A stretch of 64,000 nt of DNA from Tetragonia tetragonoides (lineage: Eukaryota; Streptophyta; Magnoliopsida; Caryophyllales; Aizoaceae). Shown one piece after another: positions 41,418 to 52,771 of this stretch. The DNA lies in contig CM076147.1 of NCBI GenBank assembly GCA_038025085.1, positions 35,626,766 through 35,690,765 of the forward strand, in the 5' to 3' direction. Within the stretch, counting starts at the first letter, position 1; the number at the start of each line of letters is the position of its first letter. The notes beneath the pieces were generated by a model. The model was not told the origin of the DNA and made no database searches. It saw nothing but the letters and a program-made list of their open reading frames with translations. A program made the translations under genes and the position numbers.

Positions 41418-41575
41418 AATGTCAGCTACGGTGACTATTTCACCGTGTTGGCAACTTAAAGGATTGTACAACTATTTAAGAGATTTAAAATTATTCCATG
41501 TCCAATATTCAAATCCTCAATCTTAATTAAGGATGGATAAGTCTTTACCAATTAACACACACCCCTTGATTAGAG
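41418..41575 (-). repeat. Older, decayed copy of the same SINE family
   Basis: Aligns with the neighbour at GTCAGCTACGGTGACTATTT, TTCCATGTCCAATATTCAAA (B box region) and AACACACACCCCTTGAT. More diverged, with no duplication recognised. Confidence 0.6.
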
Positions 41576-41689
41576 AATTAACAAGTTAAGAATTTCAAAT
41601 AAAGTCTCGAACACTCACTATCCTCATGTGGCTTCTATACCATTTCTCATTTCTCAACTACGAAACGAATTCAATCACAGGACACCAAC

Positions 41690-42030
41690 TACATGAGGTT
41701 TTCACGCATAAACTTGATTTCCATAATCCAAAATCGCAGGCCACCAGTTACAAAGGGGGTTGGGTTGATGCAAATTCTGGGTTTACAACAACGTCTTCCT
41801 CCACTTTTGAGCAAAGTAAATGGCGTTTCACATGGCAACTTGAATGTGCGATTGATCTGGGATGTTGCGTTGATAAATTACAATATTGAAAATAATATTT
41901 GGGATTTTTCATACGTATAGGCCAAAGTGATTGTTGGGCTCAACAATACGCTTTACCAATATGCATGCCAAGTGTTAGATGAAATGTCTAACTCGGAATT
42001 CAACATGTATTCTCTCTCTCTTATCGTTAA
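41690..42030 (+). pseudogene. Degenerate gene fragment C, third copy of the co-duplicated fragment
   Basis: Blocks AAAATCGCAGGCCACCAGTT, TTGATGCAAATTCTGGG, CTCCACTTTTGAGCAAAG, ATGTGCGATTGATCTGGGAT, CAAGTGTTAGATGAAATGTC and ACTCGGAATTCAACATGTAT match fragments A and B. It is the longest of the three and still open for about 75 codons in one frame (41693-41920). No transporter gene follows on its right; DUF4220 begins instead. A tentative PPR relation rests on QVLDEMSNSEFNMYS. Confidence 0.4.
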
Positions 42031-42524
42031 TAATACAGTAAGAAGAATTGTATTATTTATTACTATATTTTTTACTCAACAAAAAGAGGATGCAAGTGAA
42101 TGACGATCGAGGCACCCTCTGCTACATCATGTTCGGACTCTCGTGTTCAATAACAAACATATCAGACTAGCTAAACAACCAGCGCAAGCAATGGTCTCGT
42201 CAATGTAGCACCAGCAAGGGGGCTAGTATAGTTCCTAAAAGCCAACAAACACAAGGCATGGAGGGATGAGAATTTAAACCCATAACCTTGTCTTATCAAA
42301 CCACTTGGAAAAAAGCTTAGAACTAATTGACCACTAGTCCACTAGCTTTACTATGCATAAGAATTATTCCATCCGTCCCGGCCAATATTTTAGTCCCTTA
42401 TTGATTTTTTATGGTCAAACTTGATAAGCGTTGATCATTATTAATAAACTTATGACAACTATTATGAAAAAAATATTAGTCTGAACTTCTAAACCAATCC
42501 AAAACCCCAAACACAACTCCGGGC

Positions 42525-42534
42525 TATATATATA
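42525..42534 (+). promoter_or_regulatory. TATA box of the DUF4220 gene
   Basis: TATATATATA, 145 bases upstream of the ATG at 42679, followed by a pyrimidine-rich leader (CCCATCCTTTTATTCTCTCT). Position and sequence suit a plant core promoter. Confidence 0.5.
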
Positions 42535-42678
42535 CAGTAGCTTCTAGTTTCTTACCCACTCCTATGTCCTATCATCCCATCCTTTTATTCTCTCTTTTCT
42601 CTAGTTTTTGTTGTTTTTTCACCCCAGTAAATTTAATTGCTCACAAGTAGCTACTAGCTAGCTAACCCACATCCAATA

Positions 42679-44891
42679 ATGGACATGAAAACATTGAACA
42701 AAATGAAAAATCTTTGGGAAGCATGGGACATCCGTGTGGTCATAGTGATGAGCCTCCTTATCCAGGCTGTTCTTACTGTTGTTGCTCCCCGTAGAAAATA
42801 CAGCACAAGCGGCTTTCTCAAGATCTCGTTGTGGATTCTATACTTGTCTGCTGATGCGGTTGCCATCTTTGCCATTGCCCTGATCACAAGTAGCCAAGGT
42901 GCTGACGATGGATCAGGTGCTGGTGGACAAAATGCTGATTTACTAGCGTTTTGGGCACCGTTTCTTCTGATACATCTTGGCGGGCCGGACACTATCACTG
43001 CTTTAGCTGTGGAGGATAACGAGCTGTGGCATCGGCACACTCTTCAACTTGTGACCCAGGTAGGCATGACTTTTTATGTCTTTGTTCGAGCAGTAGTACT
43101 TGGTGGGAACAGTGATCTATGGTTGCCTACAGTGCTGATTTTTGTTGATGGATGTATCAAGTATTTTGAACGCACATGTGCCCTCTATTTTGCCAACATG
43201 GACACTTTTAGAGACTCCCTGTGGAGCAAGCCAGTAGCGCATACAGTGGAATTTCATAAACTTTTGCTCCTCGAAGGAGACTATAAAGAAAATAGATTTG
43301 CTAATGCTGTTCGTGATGAAGCAGATGCTGCTGGTGTTGTTATTGCTGTTGCAGCTCTGAAAGCGGGGATTACAGAAAATAATGAAAATGGTGTTGATGA
43401 TGTTGCACTCCAAGCTGGGGTACTTACCCAAAATGAAAATGGAACGCCTGCTGCTCCACACTGGTATCAAGTGAAGGAAACTGATGAGATGGTAAAAAAT
43501 GCTTTCAGATTTTATGAGAAGTTCCGAAACTTAGTTGCTGGTCAAGTTTTGAGAACCTCCGTTGCTGAAAGGACATTCATTGACTCCTGGGGATCTCCCT
43601 CTGGAATTTTTAAGATGGTGGAGATCGAGCTCAACATAATGTATGATGTTTTCTACACCAAGGTATTTTTGATCCGCAGGAAACGAGCTTATGCTCGGGT
43701 TTTTAGCTTCCTCGCAGTTGTGGTAGCCCTAGTGCTCTTCTGTTTTCAGGGCAAGAGCAAGTACAATAGAATTGATGTTGGAATAACATTTGCTTTGCTC
43801 GGGGATGCCATGGCCCTGGACATACTTGTCGCATTTATGTTTTTATTGTCTGATTGGTGGATCATTATCACCTACAACTGAAATTTACGCAGCTGTAATA
43901 AGCGCTTGCTATCAGCTGTGATCTTGTTGGTTAAATGGTTGAGATCGGTCAGAGACCCCTGTGGGTGCGTAAGATGGTGTCAATTAATCTCACAGTACAG
44001 CGTGCTGGAGCACAGCATGAACGATGATCCCCCTTGGTACTTGAAGTTCGTTTTATGAATTGGATGAAGAAACTTCTGATAGGATGGTTGTATGACAAAC
44101 CTTGTGAAGTTGATGAGAAACTAGGGAATTTCATCTTCCAAGAGGTAAGTGAGAAAGCTAGACTACCATTTGATAAGAAGTTTTACAGTAGACTACCATT
44201 TGATATGAAGTTTGACACTATAAAAGAAGTACGATTGGGTAGAGGTAATTTGGTTATTGGACAATATGAGTTGGATGAGAACTTAACGGAAGTGTGCAAG
44301 TTCTTATCTGGTTTAATTAGCGAACGTGATTACGATGAAAACCTTCTTTGTTGGCATCTTGCTACGGATATCTGCTATTGGAATACAACTCAAGATGGTG
44401 GAAACACTGCTGCTGATACTTATGAAAGTATTAAGGAAATGGAGGATCAAGAGTTCAGTAAAAGGCTTTCAGATTACATGTCTTATCTTTTACTGAGGCA
44501 GCAGACAATGCTCTCCCAAGTGGTGGGTTTGGCTGATGTCCGGTTTCAACACACCTTTGAGGTCGCTACGGATTTTTGCGACCGTCTTAGTCATTTACCA
44601 GAGGATGAAGATGAGTTAAAAGAGGTCAAGCAACAACTTAGACATTTGTCCTACTACAATGCCAAATCTGTTGTCGAGTAGGCTCTTGAGGTAGCTAGCC
44701 ACCTGAGGCAATTACGCGATATGCAATGGGAAATAACAAGCAAGGTTTGGGTGGAGATGCTGTGTTATGCTGCTACTCGTTGCCCACCGAGATCTCATAT
44801 TTTACAGCTGAGTAAAGGCGGGGAGCTCCTTACGTTAGCGTGGTTGTTAATGGCTCATTTTGGCTTGTCAGAGCAGTTTATCTCTGCTTAG
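42679..44891 (+). pseudogene. DUF4220/DUF594 plant membrane protein, single exon, broken
   Basis: Plant-specific proteins of this family have N-terminal membrane helices (DUF4220) and a soluble C-terminal DUF594; their role is poorly known. Seen here: KNLWEAWDIRVVIVMSLLIQ, the GFLKISLWILYLSADAVAIF helix, LLAFWAPFLLIHLGGPDTIT and DNELWHRHTLQLVTQVGMTF. The frame meets TGA at 43879, continues in frame as KRLLSAVILLVKWLRSV...QYSVLEHSMND, shifts frame near 44045, runs to TAG at 44679 (SVVE*ALEVASHLRQ) and then gives KVWVEMLCYAATRC, LSKGGELLTLAWLLMAHFGL. The last stop (44889-44891) is the TAG of the inserted hAT end. Two stops and one frameshift make it a pseudogene unless the sequence has errors. 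Confidence 0.8.
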
Positions 44892-45160
44892 GGTTGCACA
44901 CCGGTCCAAACCCGGGCCAAACCGACCCGACCCGGACCGGACCGGAGACCGGAAAAATGAAAAGTGAGGCCCGGTGACCGGACCGGACAGATCCGGTCAA
45001 ATGGTCAAGACCGGTCTTTGCTTTTATTATTATTTTTAATTTATTTTTTTGTATTAGCTGAAGTATTTATTTGCTGTAGCCTGTGAAACCCTGCCTTCAT
45101 CTTTCTCTCTCTTGTTAGAATGTCAGCAGCTTCTCTTCATCTTTCTATCTCCTCTTAACT

Positions 45161-47769
45161 TTTTTTTGAGGTGTAAGCGGGGAGGGGTGAATTTTATTCA
45201 AAATGGAAATCAAGATCCGCCAAGGCAATGATGCCTTGCGGAAAGTTGTTCACAAGTACAGTTTCACTCCCTACAGACGAGCACAACCTAGCACATAAGT
45301 GCGCTACAACATTTTCTACCCGCTTAACATGGCTAAAAACACAAGAATTAAAAGACAAACTGCGATAGTAAATGTCGTCAGTCAACAAAGACCAAGGGGC
45401 CAAACATCTGTCTCGTCGCCTCAGCTTTTCGATCACGCCCAGTGCATCACTCTCTAAAACTACCTCTGTCCACGCCATCTGATGAGCCAGCTGCAGACCC
45501 AGCCTCACTGCCGCCATCTCTACAGACCATCTCCCCTTAAAGCGCCTTGACATTACAGCCAGGACCTTCCCCGAATGCTCCCTTGCTACTGCTCCAATAC
45601 CAACAGAATCCCCATCCAAGAGAGCCGCATCTGTATTTATTTTAATGACTGTGTTTGAAGGCGGAACCCAATCTGAAGATGAATTAAAGCCCACACCTTC
45701 TCCTCGCGAGAAAACTTTAGTGGCATACCCGTTATAGTCACGCACCAATTTCATGAAGCGCGTTGCGACCATCGTTGCGACGTGATTGGCTTGATTGAAC
45801 AAAATGTCGTTCCTGCAGGTCCATGCAGCCCAGGCCAAAGTCAGAAAATCAACTATACACTCATTATCGACTTCCTCCATTATCCATCTCAATCTGTCAG
45901 CAAAAGTCCCAGTTGGAGCCTGTAGAAGTTGTTCACAGAAAAAGCTATGAGCCCAGATATCCTGTACCATAGAGCATTCGAAAATTGCATGGATAATTGT
46001 CTCCGGGGCCGAATTACACAAGGGGCATATGGAGCTGTTCACCACATGACGGTAGTGGAGTCACTCTTTTACTGCCAAGCTGCCACTACTCACTCGCCAA
46101 GTGAAGTGTTTGAGCTTTGGTGGTGCCTTTAGGTTCCATACCCGTCTCCAGAAGTCCTTCTCATCTCCGCTTCGTGTACTACTCCCCAATTTCCCAATCC
46201 AATATGTTGTGCGGACTGAGAAGACTCCATTTTTAGTTGCCCACCAATATCTTTCATCTGCAGGCCATCTTTCACTGAGGGGAATCTGCTGAACCAGCTT
46301 TGCGTCATCCTCCTCAAGGTGTTGATTGAGCTTTGTCTCATCCCACTGAACATTCACTTTGTCTATGAGGTCCGACACTTTAAGGGAAAGATTAGCTTGC
46401 TGCCTAGGTTTTGGGACTAACGCAGAAGTATTTCCTGGTAGCCACGCCTCATCCCACACACCAATTGACTCTCCATTCCCTACACGCTATTTCAGACCGT
46501 CCAGCAGAATAGCTTTTGCCCCCCAAATACTGCGCCAGGTGAACTTGGGAGACCACCGCGCATAGACCCTAGAAAATCAGTGTGCTTGAAATATTTTGCC
46601 TTAAAGACTCTTGCTAGCAAATTCTGTGTATCACTCAGTAGCCGCCATCCCTGTTTTGCTAACAGTGCCTGATTGAAAATTTTTAGATCTCTAAAGCCCA
46701 TTCTACCTTTTTCTTTGGGAAGACAGAGAGTCTCCCAACTCTTCCAGTGGATCTTTCTTTCCGTCCCCTTCGCACCCAACCAGAATCGGGCAAGAAGTGA
46801 ATGGATTTCATCAAGAAGTTCATCCGGAAGCTTGAAAATACTCATAACATAAGTCAAAATCGCTTGCACCACCGCCTTCATCAAGACTTCTTTACCTGGT
46901 TTAGAGAGGAGCTTCTCCTTCCACCCTTGTAACTTTTTCCAAATTCTCTCTTTTACTCCCGCAAAGATGGCTTTTTTTGATCTTCCAATCACATTCGGTA
47001 GCCCCAAATACTTCTCATGTCTTTCCACCTCACGCACTCCAAGAGCACTAAAAATGTCCCATCTTGTCGTTGCATTGACATTCTTGCTAAAAGACACCTC
47101 CATTTTATCAAGATTAACCTTTTGTCCCGATGCTTGTTCATAAATGCTAATTATGTTAGCAATTTTAGAGCATCCCGCAAATGAGGCTCGAGCAAATAAG
47201 ATACTGTCATCTGCAAAGAAAAGATGTGTTACACATGGTGCACCTCGACACATTTGCACCCCATGGATGCTTTTCTCTTTCAGTGCTTTGGCTAAGAGAG
47301 TGGAGAAGGCATCCGCACACAAGATGAAAAGATATGGTGAGATTGGGTCACCCTACCGTAGACCTCTAGTGGGAGTCACCATTCCTTTAGTTTTTCCATT
47401 AACTGCAAACGAGAAGGAGACAGTGCAAAGACATCTCATAATCATGGCTATCCAATCATCTGCAAAACCCATCTTCGTCATAAGGTCCCGAAGAAAACCC
47501 CATTCAATTCTATCATAAGCCTTGCTCATGTCGAGCTTCAAAGCAACATTTCCTTTCCTCCCCATTTTCTTATTTTTCATGGTAATGAAAGATCTCAAAA
47601 GCTACCAAAGCGTTGCCCGTGATTAGATGATGCGGGACAAAAGCACTTTGGTTTTCGGATACAATACGTGGAAGGAGGATTTTTAACCTGTTTGCAAGAG
47701 TCTTCGACACAACTTTATATAAAACATTACACAATGCAATTGGTCTAAATTCCGTGACAAATTTGGGTG
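45161..47769 (-). mobile_element. 5'-truncated LINE (RT, zf-RVT, RNase H) inside the hAT element
   Basis: A perfect 19-bp duplication TTTCTATCTCCTCTTAACT flanks it at 45142-45160 and 47770-47788, and the tail is a short A8 (poly-T at 45161-45168 on the plus strand). The 5' end starts within the RT (EFRPIALCNVLYKVVSKTLANRL). Motifs: [60 protein letters not shown]; zinc-binding CPLCNSAPETIIHAIFEC; RNase H KINTDAALLDGDSVGIGAVA and VKRVENVVAHLCARL. Frames change at 46490, 46060 and 47350. It was dead on arrival through truncation and has decayed further. Confidence 0.92.
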
Positions 47770-47830
47770 ATTTCTATCTCCTCTTAACTGAGCCTTCTTC
47801 ATTTTTGCTCTCTTCTCTTAACATCAAAAA

Positions 47831-48082
47831 TTATCTACCCCAAATAAAATCAACCAAATTTCCCCAAATTTTCAAACGAGATGAAAATCTATGAGAATTT
47901 GAAAAACAAGTAAACAGATCTGGATTTTGCTTGTCATCTTCATTTAACCCCAAATTAATTTGGTGGGAAAGGACAAGAACACCACCACCAACAACAACGT
48001 CCTTGGTGGCGAAGGGAAGAAGAGGAAGGTGATGATAAGTAAAGGTAAGAGAAAGAAGTAAGATTAGTACCTTAGCTGCCAT
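47831..48082 (-). CDS. Small unassigned frame in the hAT interior
   Basis: 83 codons beginning MAAKVLILLLSLTFTYHHLP, a hydrophobic N terminus that could act as a signal peptide, followed by ATKDVVVGGGVLVLSHQINL. I do not recognise it. It may be a first exon captured by the element or chance. An A/T-rich flank gives no clear promoter. Confidence 0.2.
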   Translation of the reverse strand: MAAKVLILLLSLTFTYHHLPLLPFATKDVVVGGGVLVLSHQINLGLNEDDKQNPDLFTCFSNSHRFSSRLKIWGNLVDFIWGR

Positions 48083-48957
48083 TGTTGAGATAAGCTTAAG
48101 GTAATGGGTATGGTGATTTAGGGGCTTTTGAAGTGGGTAAAGGAGGAAGTAATTATATCATAATCGTTACTGAAATTTGTTTGGATTAACTAAAGTAAAA
48201 GAAGTCAGTCTATGGTCATGCATGTGAAGATGAGAGAGGAAGGATTGGAATTGGGAAAGTGGTGTTATGCACCAAGAATTATTGAAGGAGAAAAGAAACT
48301 GAGGGGCTGTAGCTGTCATTGCATTAGTAAGGAAAGAGAAAATATCAGTGAAAAAGGTATAAGTGCAGCTAGGTCAAAGCAAGTATTGAGGGATTTTATT
48401 TTTATTTTTTTTTAATTGTCCGACCGGTTCGGTCCGGTCCAATCCGGGGACCGTCAGGCTTTTGACCGGACTGGACCGGAATCCGGCCAAAGGAAAAGGG
48501 TTAATCTCGGTCCGATCGAAAAATGGGAATGGACCGTTTTTTGTGCAGCCCTATCTCTGTTACTTTATAAATATGACCGGTCCATATATAGTGTGGTTTT
48601 TAATGGCTCATTTTGGCTTAGGCAACCACTTCCATTGGTACTAAACACAGACAGCTACTAGTAAGTCGTTAGTATTGGAGTATTATTTTCCGAAACTCCT
48701 TTTTTCTCTTTTCTTTGATGCGATATTTTGCATGATGCTTTTGTGTTTCCTGGCATCTAATATGAAGTAATATAGCAATGTATATGCATTAATCAGAAAC
48801 ACATAAACTGTAATAGTTGGCCTATTATTGAAACATATTCCATTCCAGTAGAGTGATCAATACACCCACTTTAATTTATACATGCCCATTACAGGTGTGT
48901 GTCTGTGTCACAATCTTTCTGGTATATTATGCTTATGGTCTTAAAATTTTGAAACAT

Positions 48958-49435
48958 CCGTCTTATCACTAGGCTCATCATTCGTGTACCCGTATAACTT
49001 AGCAGATATAAGGTAGTACACAAAGTTTGCAGCTCCTATGAATGCAAGCGTCCAATAAACTTTATCCATCCTCCGATATCATCTGGTAACCATGAAGTGG
49101 TTCGTTGAATCAAATAATTCATGAACACAGTACTGAGATAATATCCTACCGCGAAGTGCAATGAAGCTAAGGCAGCCGCGGTACTCCTTAGAGAACTTGG
49201 AAGTTCTTGGTAGTAGAATGCAATCTCTGCAGGGTAATAGAACGAGCTCGATATACCCAACAGTCCTACAGGTAAAATTAACCATAACACAGACATGGGT
49301 GACATTGCATGAGCTTGATCCATCAAATTATATATGGTCAGACTGGATGAGATTGATTTGTTTCTTTTCGATCATCATAGCAAAGAAAACCATGCTAAGG
49401 AACACGATGAAGTAGCCAATTCCAATTCGTTTCTT
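48958..49435 (-). pseudogene. NPF transporter remnant (end of exon 4), copy 5
   Basis: Close relative of copy 6: IGYFIVFLSMVFFAMMIEKK, HAMSPMSVLWLILPVGLLGI, SSSFYYPAEIAFYYQELPSS, LRSTAAALASLHFAVGYYLS and SWLPDDIGGWIKFIGRLHS. Frameshifts near 49080 and 49330 and an extra YL pair (MNYLIQ for MNLIQ) disable it. Homology to copy 6 stops at about 49435 (CCAATTCCAATTCG) and extends past the gene's 3' end to about 48820, so it derives from a partial segmental duplication. Confidence 0.85.
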
Positions 49436-49949
49436 TTTGAGTAGTGCGGTGTGCTTAACCAAACAGGCCGTCCGGCAATTGGTGTAAGCTGGCGTAGCCA
49501 ACTTACCATATACTACGTTTTGTAAACAGGGGTTCCTCGGCCTCAAGCCCTCAACACAACTGACATTGCGTAATCTGGCAATCATCAGTACTTTCGTGGC
49601 CTAATCTCTTTATTTTAACAATGGAACCCCTATTTTTAACCTACCCCTTTCAGTTTTAAGCTAATTACTCAACCTAAGTCCAACCCTAGTAAGAAATTTA
49701 GCCACTAATTATCATAAAAATTAAACTGAGCATAATATCAAACATGAACATTACAAACAGTAGAGATAGGGGAAAGACGGAAAATATCAAAAACTAAGAT
49801 AAGGTTAAGAGAGAGTAGAGAAACTTTACCAAAATCTAAGAAAGGCTTCAAATCATATTACAACTCCAAGATTATTATCTTGCTAGAGGATGGCATGAGG
49901 ATTGAGGGATCTCCACTGGTGCTGGAAAATCATTTCTGGGATTGGAGTG

Positions 49950-50480
49950 CATAATCATCTGGTCCAATGGGTGTACGTGAAACCATGTCTCATTGATGAG
50001 AGACTAGAGAATTTCATTTATCGAGAGATACGGGAGAAAACTGATCAGCTACGTACCATCTGATCATCAGTCCGAAACCAACAAAGTATGGATGGGTAGT
50101 AGACTGTAGACTGTAGTAGAGGTAACTTGGTCACTTGGCCAAAACGAGTGTAATGAGAAAAAAGAGGTTTTTAAGTTCTTGTCTGAATTTATTGGCAATA
50201 GTGATTTCGACAAAAGCCTTCGTTCTTTGGCATCTTGCTTGCTACGGACATCTGCTATTTGATTACTACTAGTACTATGACCATGATAATGGTGATGAAC
50301 TGAGTATGGAGTATCGCGACATTAGTAAAAAAGATTTCAGATTACATGTCCTATCTTTTACTGCGGGAGCAGACATTGCTCTTCCCAGTGCTCGGTATGG
50401 CAAATACTCGATCAAACCATACCTGTTCAGAACTATGCAATTTCAGACGTACCGAGACAATAATGGAAGATACCCCTGAA
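49950..50480 (+). pseudogene. DUF594 remnant of a second DUF4220-type gene
   Basis: Broken frames parallel the 44.1-44.6 kb part of the other copy: WVYVKPCLIDERLENFIYRE against WLYDKPCEVDEKLGNFIFQE, VFKFLSEFIGNSDFDKSL against VCKFLSGLISERDYDENL, and SDYMSYLLLREQTLLFPVLG against SDYMSYLLLRQQTMLSQVVG. Many stops and indels. The arrangement DUF4220 next to an NPF copy thus occurs twice in this region. Confidence 0.75.
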
Positions 50481-50588
50481 TTCATCCCAAACAGATAACA
50501 AAGCCTTGATTCGAAGGTTATTATTTGCTTTCATTGTATAGAATTATATACAATACCAAAGAATAACACAGAACAATTTTCCGAAAAA

Positions 50589-51575
50589 CTACTCAGCCCA
50601 GAAGTAGTCAGCATCAAGTGCATCCTTGGCACATATTCTCTTTGCTGGATCAAGTGTGAGCATCCTCTCTAGCAACTCCAAAGCATGGCGATCCATATCC
50701 AACTGACTGAAATAGTCCCGAAGACGCCTCTTCATTAGCCTTTTTGGCTTGAAAGGGTTATACCAACGGAGCTTTCCGACCCCTGGTCAGTTGGTCTCAG
50801 TAGGAGACCCACACAGCTCAAAGATCTTATGTATCTGCTGCGGCTCATCTTTCCCTGGAAATATCGGTTTTCCATTTAGAAGCTCGGCGAAAATGCAGCC
50901 AACTGACCACATATCAACCGCGGGACTATACTTGGTGCTACCAAGCAGCAACTCTGGAGGTCTATACCACAATGTAATCACGCGGTTGGTAAGTTTCCTA
51001 CTATGATCATTCGAAAAAGAACGCGCTAGCCCGAAATCAGCAAGCTTCAAATTCCCATCATTATCGATCAGGAGATTCGACGCTTTTATATCGCGATGCA
51101 AAACCTTATTGACATGACAATAGTGAACTCCTGTCAATAGTTGCCTCAGGTAACACTTGATCTCTGCATCAGAAAACCTCGTACCACGACGACGATCACG
51201 GTCCGCCGCTAGCAGGCCATGTAAGTCGTGGTCCATGTAGTCTAACACCATGTAGATGTGATCTGCCTTATTATTACCACCATCTGAAGATGATGTTACG
51301 ATCTCCTTCAGTTTGATTACGTTTTCGTGACGAAGCTTTTTGAGAATCTTGATTTCACGTATGGCTGTGATTGGAAAACCTTCTTTTTCGTTTTCCATTC
51401 TGATTTTCTTCAAAGCAACAATTTCTCCGGTTTCGATTTCTCTAGCCATGTAAATTTGACCGTATGTTCCTTCGCCAATTTGTCTCAGTTTCTTGTAATA
51501 ACAATCAACGCTTCTTGAACCCCGTGATGGTGGTGATTCGTGAAGGTTGAGCTTCCCTGTGCCTTCTACCGCCAT
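50589..51575 (-). CDS. CDKC: CDKC-type cyclin-dependent kinase, intronless copy with one in-frame TGA
   Basis: CDKC kinases pair with cyclin T and phosphorylate the RNA polymerase II C-terminal domain (P-TEFb role) in the nucleus. The frame starts MAVEGTGKLNLHESPPSRGS; then IGEGTYGQIYMAREIETGEI, VALKKIRMENEKEGFPITAI (the PITAIRE helix), VLHRDIKASNLLIDND, LADFGLARSFSNDH and VITLWYRPPELLLG, so the ATP lysine, HRD, DFG and T-loop are all present. A TGA at 50787-50789 stands where family members have Trp (GSPTETN*PGVGKLRWYNPF); the frame then stays open to LERMLTLDPAKRICAKDALD and ends at 50589 with DADYFWAE. The long Pro/Gln-rich tail of CDKC is missing. CDKC genes normally have introns, so this is probably a retrocopy, now truncated. 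Confidence 0.8.
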
Positions 51576-51729
51576 AGATTAGGGTTTCAAAATTGAGGAG
51601 AGAGAAAAAGAGAGAATAGGATTTGTGCGACTTTGTGGTTACGAACAGACAACAACACCGTTCTACGGTTCGAGAGAGTGAAGAAATAGAAAAGCCAAGA
51701 TGTAAGAGAATCATAAACCGTTCATAGAG

Positions 51730-51737
51730 TATATATA
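51730..51737 (-). promoter_or_regulatory. TATA-like box upstream of the CDKC-type gene
   Basis: TATATATA on the minus strand, about 155 bases before the ATG, with a pyrimidine-rich leader (TTTTTCTCTCTCCTCAATTT) in between. If real, the retrocopy carries or acquired a promoter. Confidence 0.4.
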
Positions 51738-51756
51738 GGATACCTATTCCTTAAAA

Positions 51757-51758
51757 TA

Positions 51759-51808
<50 letters not shown>
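51757..51808. repeat. (TAA)n microsatellite
   Basis: About 16 uninterrupted TAA units. Confidence 0.95.
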
Positions 51809-51813
<5 letters not shown>

Positions 51814-52771
51814 CCGAAAACTACTCAGACTACGAGTACTACCTAACGTATAAAAGAAACTAGAGAGGCCTTAGGATAGCCCTTTGGCCTCTAATGGATT
51901 TCTTCCCTTTTCAAAAAAATAAAAATAAAGAAATCAAAACCAAAACAATCTAGTAATCATTATGTCTATATTTAACCATAACCTTTTTTTAAGAGTTTTG
52001 AGGTATGTTAGCAAAACAAAAAAAAAAAAATAGAAATAAAATTAATATTTTTTTTTGCTCGTCAAGAAATAAAATTAATAAGCATAAATTAGTAGTAGCG
52101 GATAATAGTCTAATACGAAGGATAACATAAAAGTCTTTATCATTTTAGAGTAGATTTATTTTAGGAGTTCTTCTTTGCCACAACTATAGTACAAATCATA
52201 ACCATGAAAAAAGTCAAATAATGGTAGGAAACTACTCCAAAAAAAAGTAAAATAAATTGCTCCCTCACCAACTCAGGTTTTTATCCAATAAATAACGTAC
52301 TTAAAACGTAACCTGTAAATTGCTTTTTTTTTTCTTTTCTTTTTTTTTTTTTTTTTTTTGCTAGTCATAACCTGTAAATTGAGCGTAACATGTCATACAC
52401 TCATACTTCATGGTTTATGTGATATGTCGAATAATATCGAATGGATGGCAGATTTTGGAGATTAATTTCATGATTGAGGAGATAAGAGATAAAGTTTGGC
52501 CAGCAAAAGATCTGCTGTCCGAAAGCATAAATTAAAATAAATAAATAAATAAATAAACAAACGTATAAATTTTAAGAAAATTTAATTTGGCCTATTATTG
52601 AAAAATATTCCATACATGCAAGTCGATCATACACCCACATTCTGTACATGCCCATTGCGAACGGTTAGGATATGGTTGGAATAAGGAATGGTACATAGAA
52701 TGAGAAAGAGGATCCACATTGGTGACTTTGTTACGATCTACATTCTTTCTGGTAAATTAGGCTTGTGGTTC
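51809..52771. other. Spacer between CDKC-type gene and NPF copy 6
   Basis: AT-rich, with T-runs at 52325-52359 and an (AAAT)n patch at 52534-52556. From about 52585 it matches the 3' flank of NPF copy 5 (GGCCTATTATTGAAAAATAT). No gene seen. Confidence 0.5.

Larger units (their letters stand above)
44889..48553. mobile_element. hAT-type element holding a LINE insertion
   Basis: Ends TAGGGTTGCACA and TAGGGCTGCACA (reverse complement), 11 of 12 identical, with flanks TCTCTGCT (44881-44888) and TCTCTGTT (48554-48561), 7 of 8 identical. Subterminal motifs are GACCGGACCGG / CCGGTCC. Without the LINE and its extra duplicate it is about 1.04 kb and has no transposase. It truncates the DUF4220 gene. 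Confidence 0.78.
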
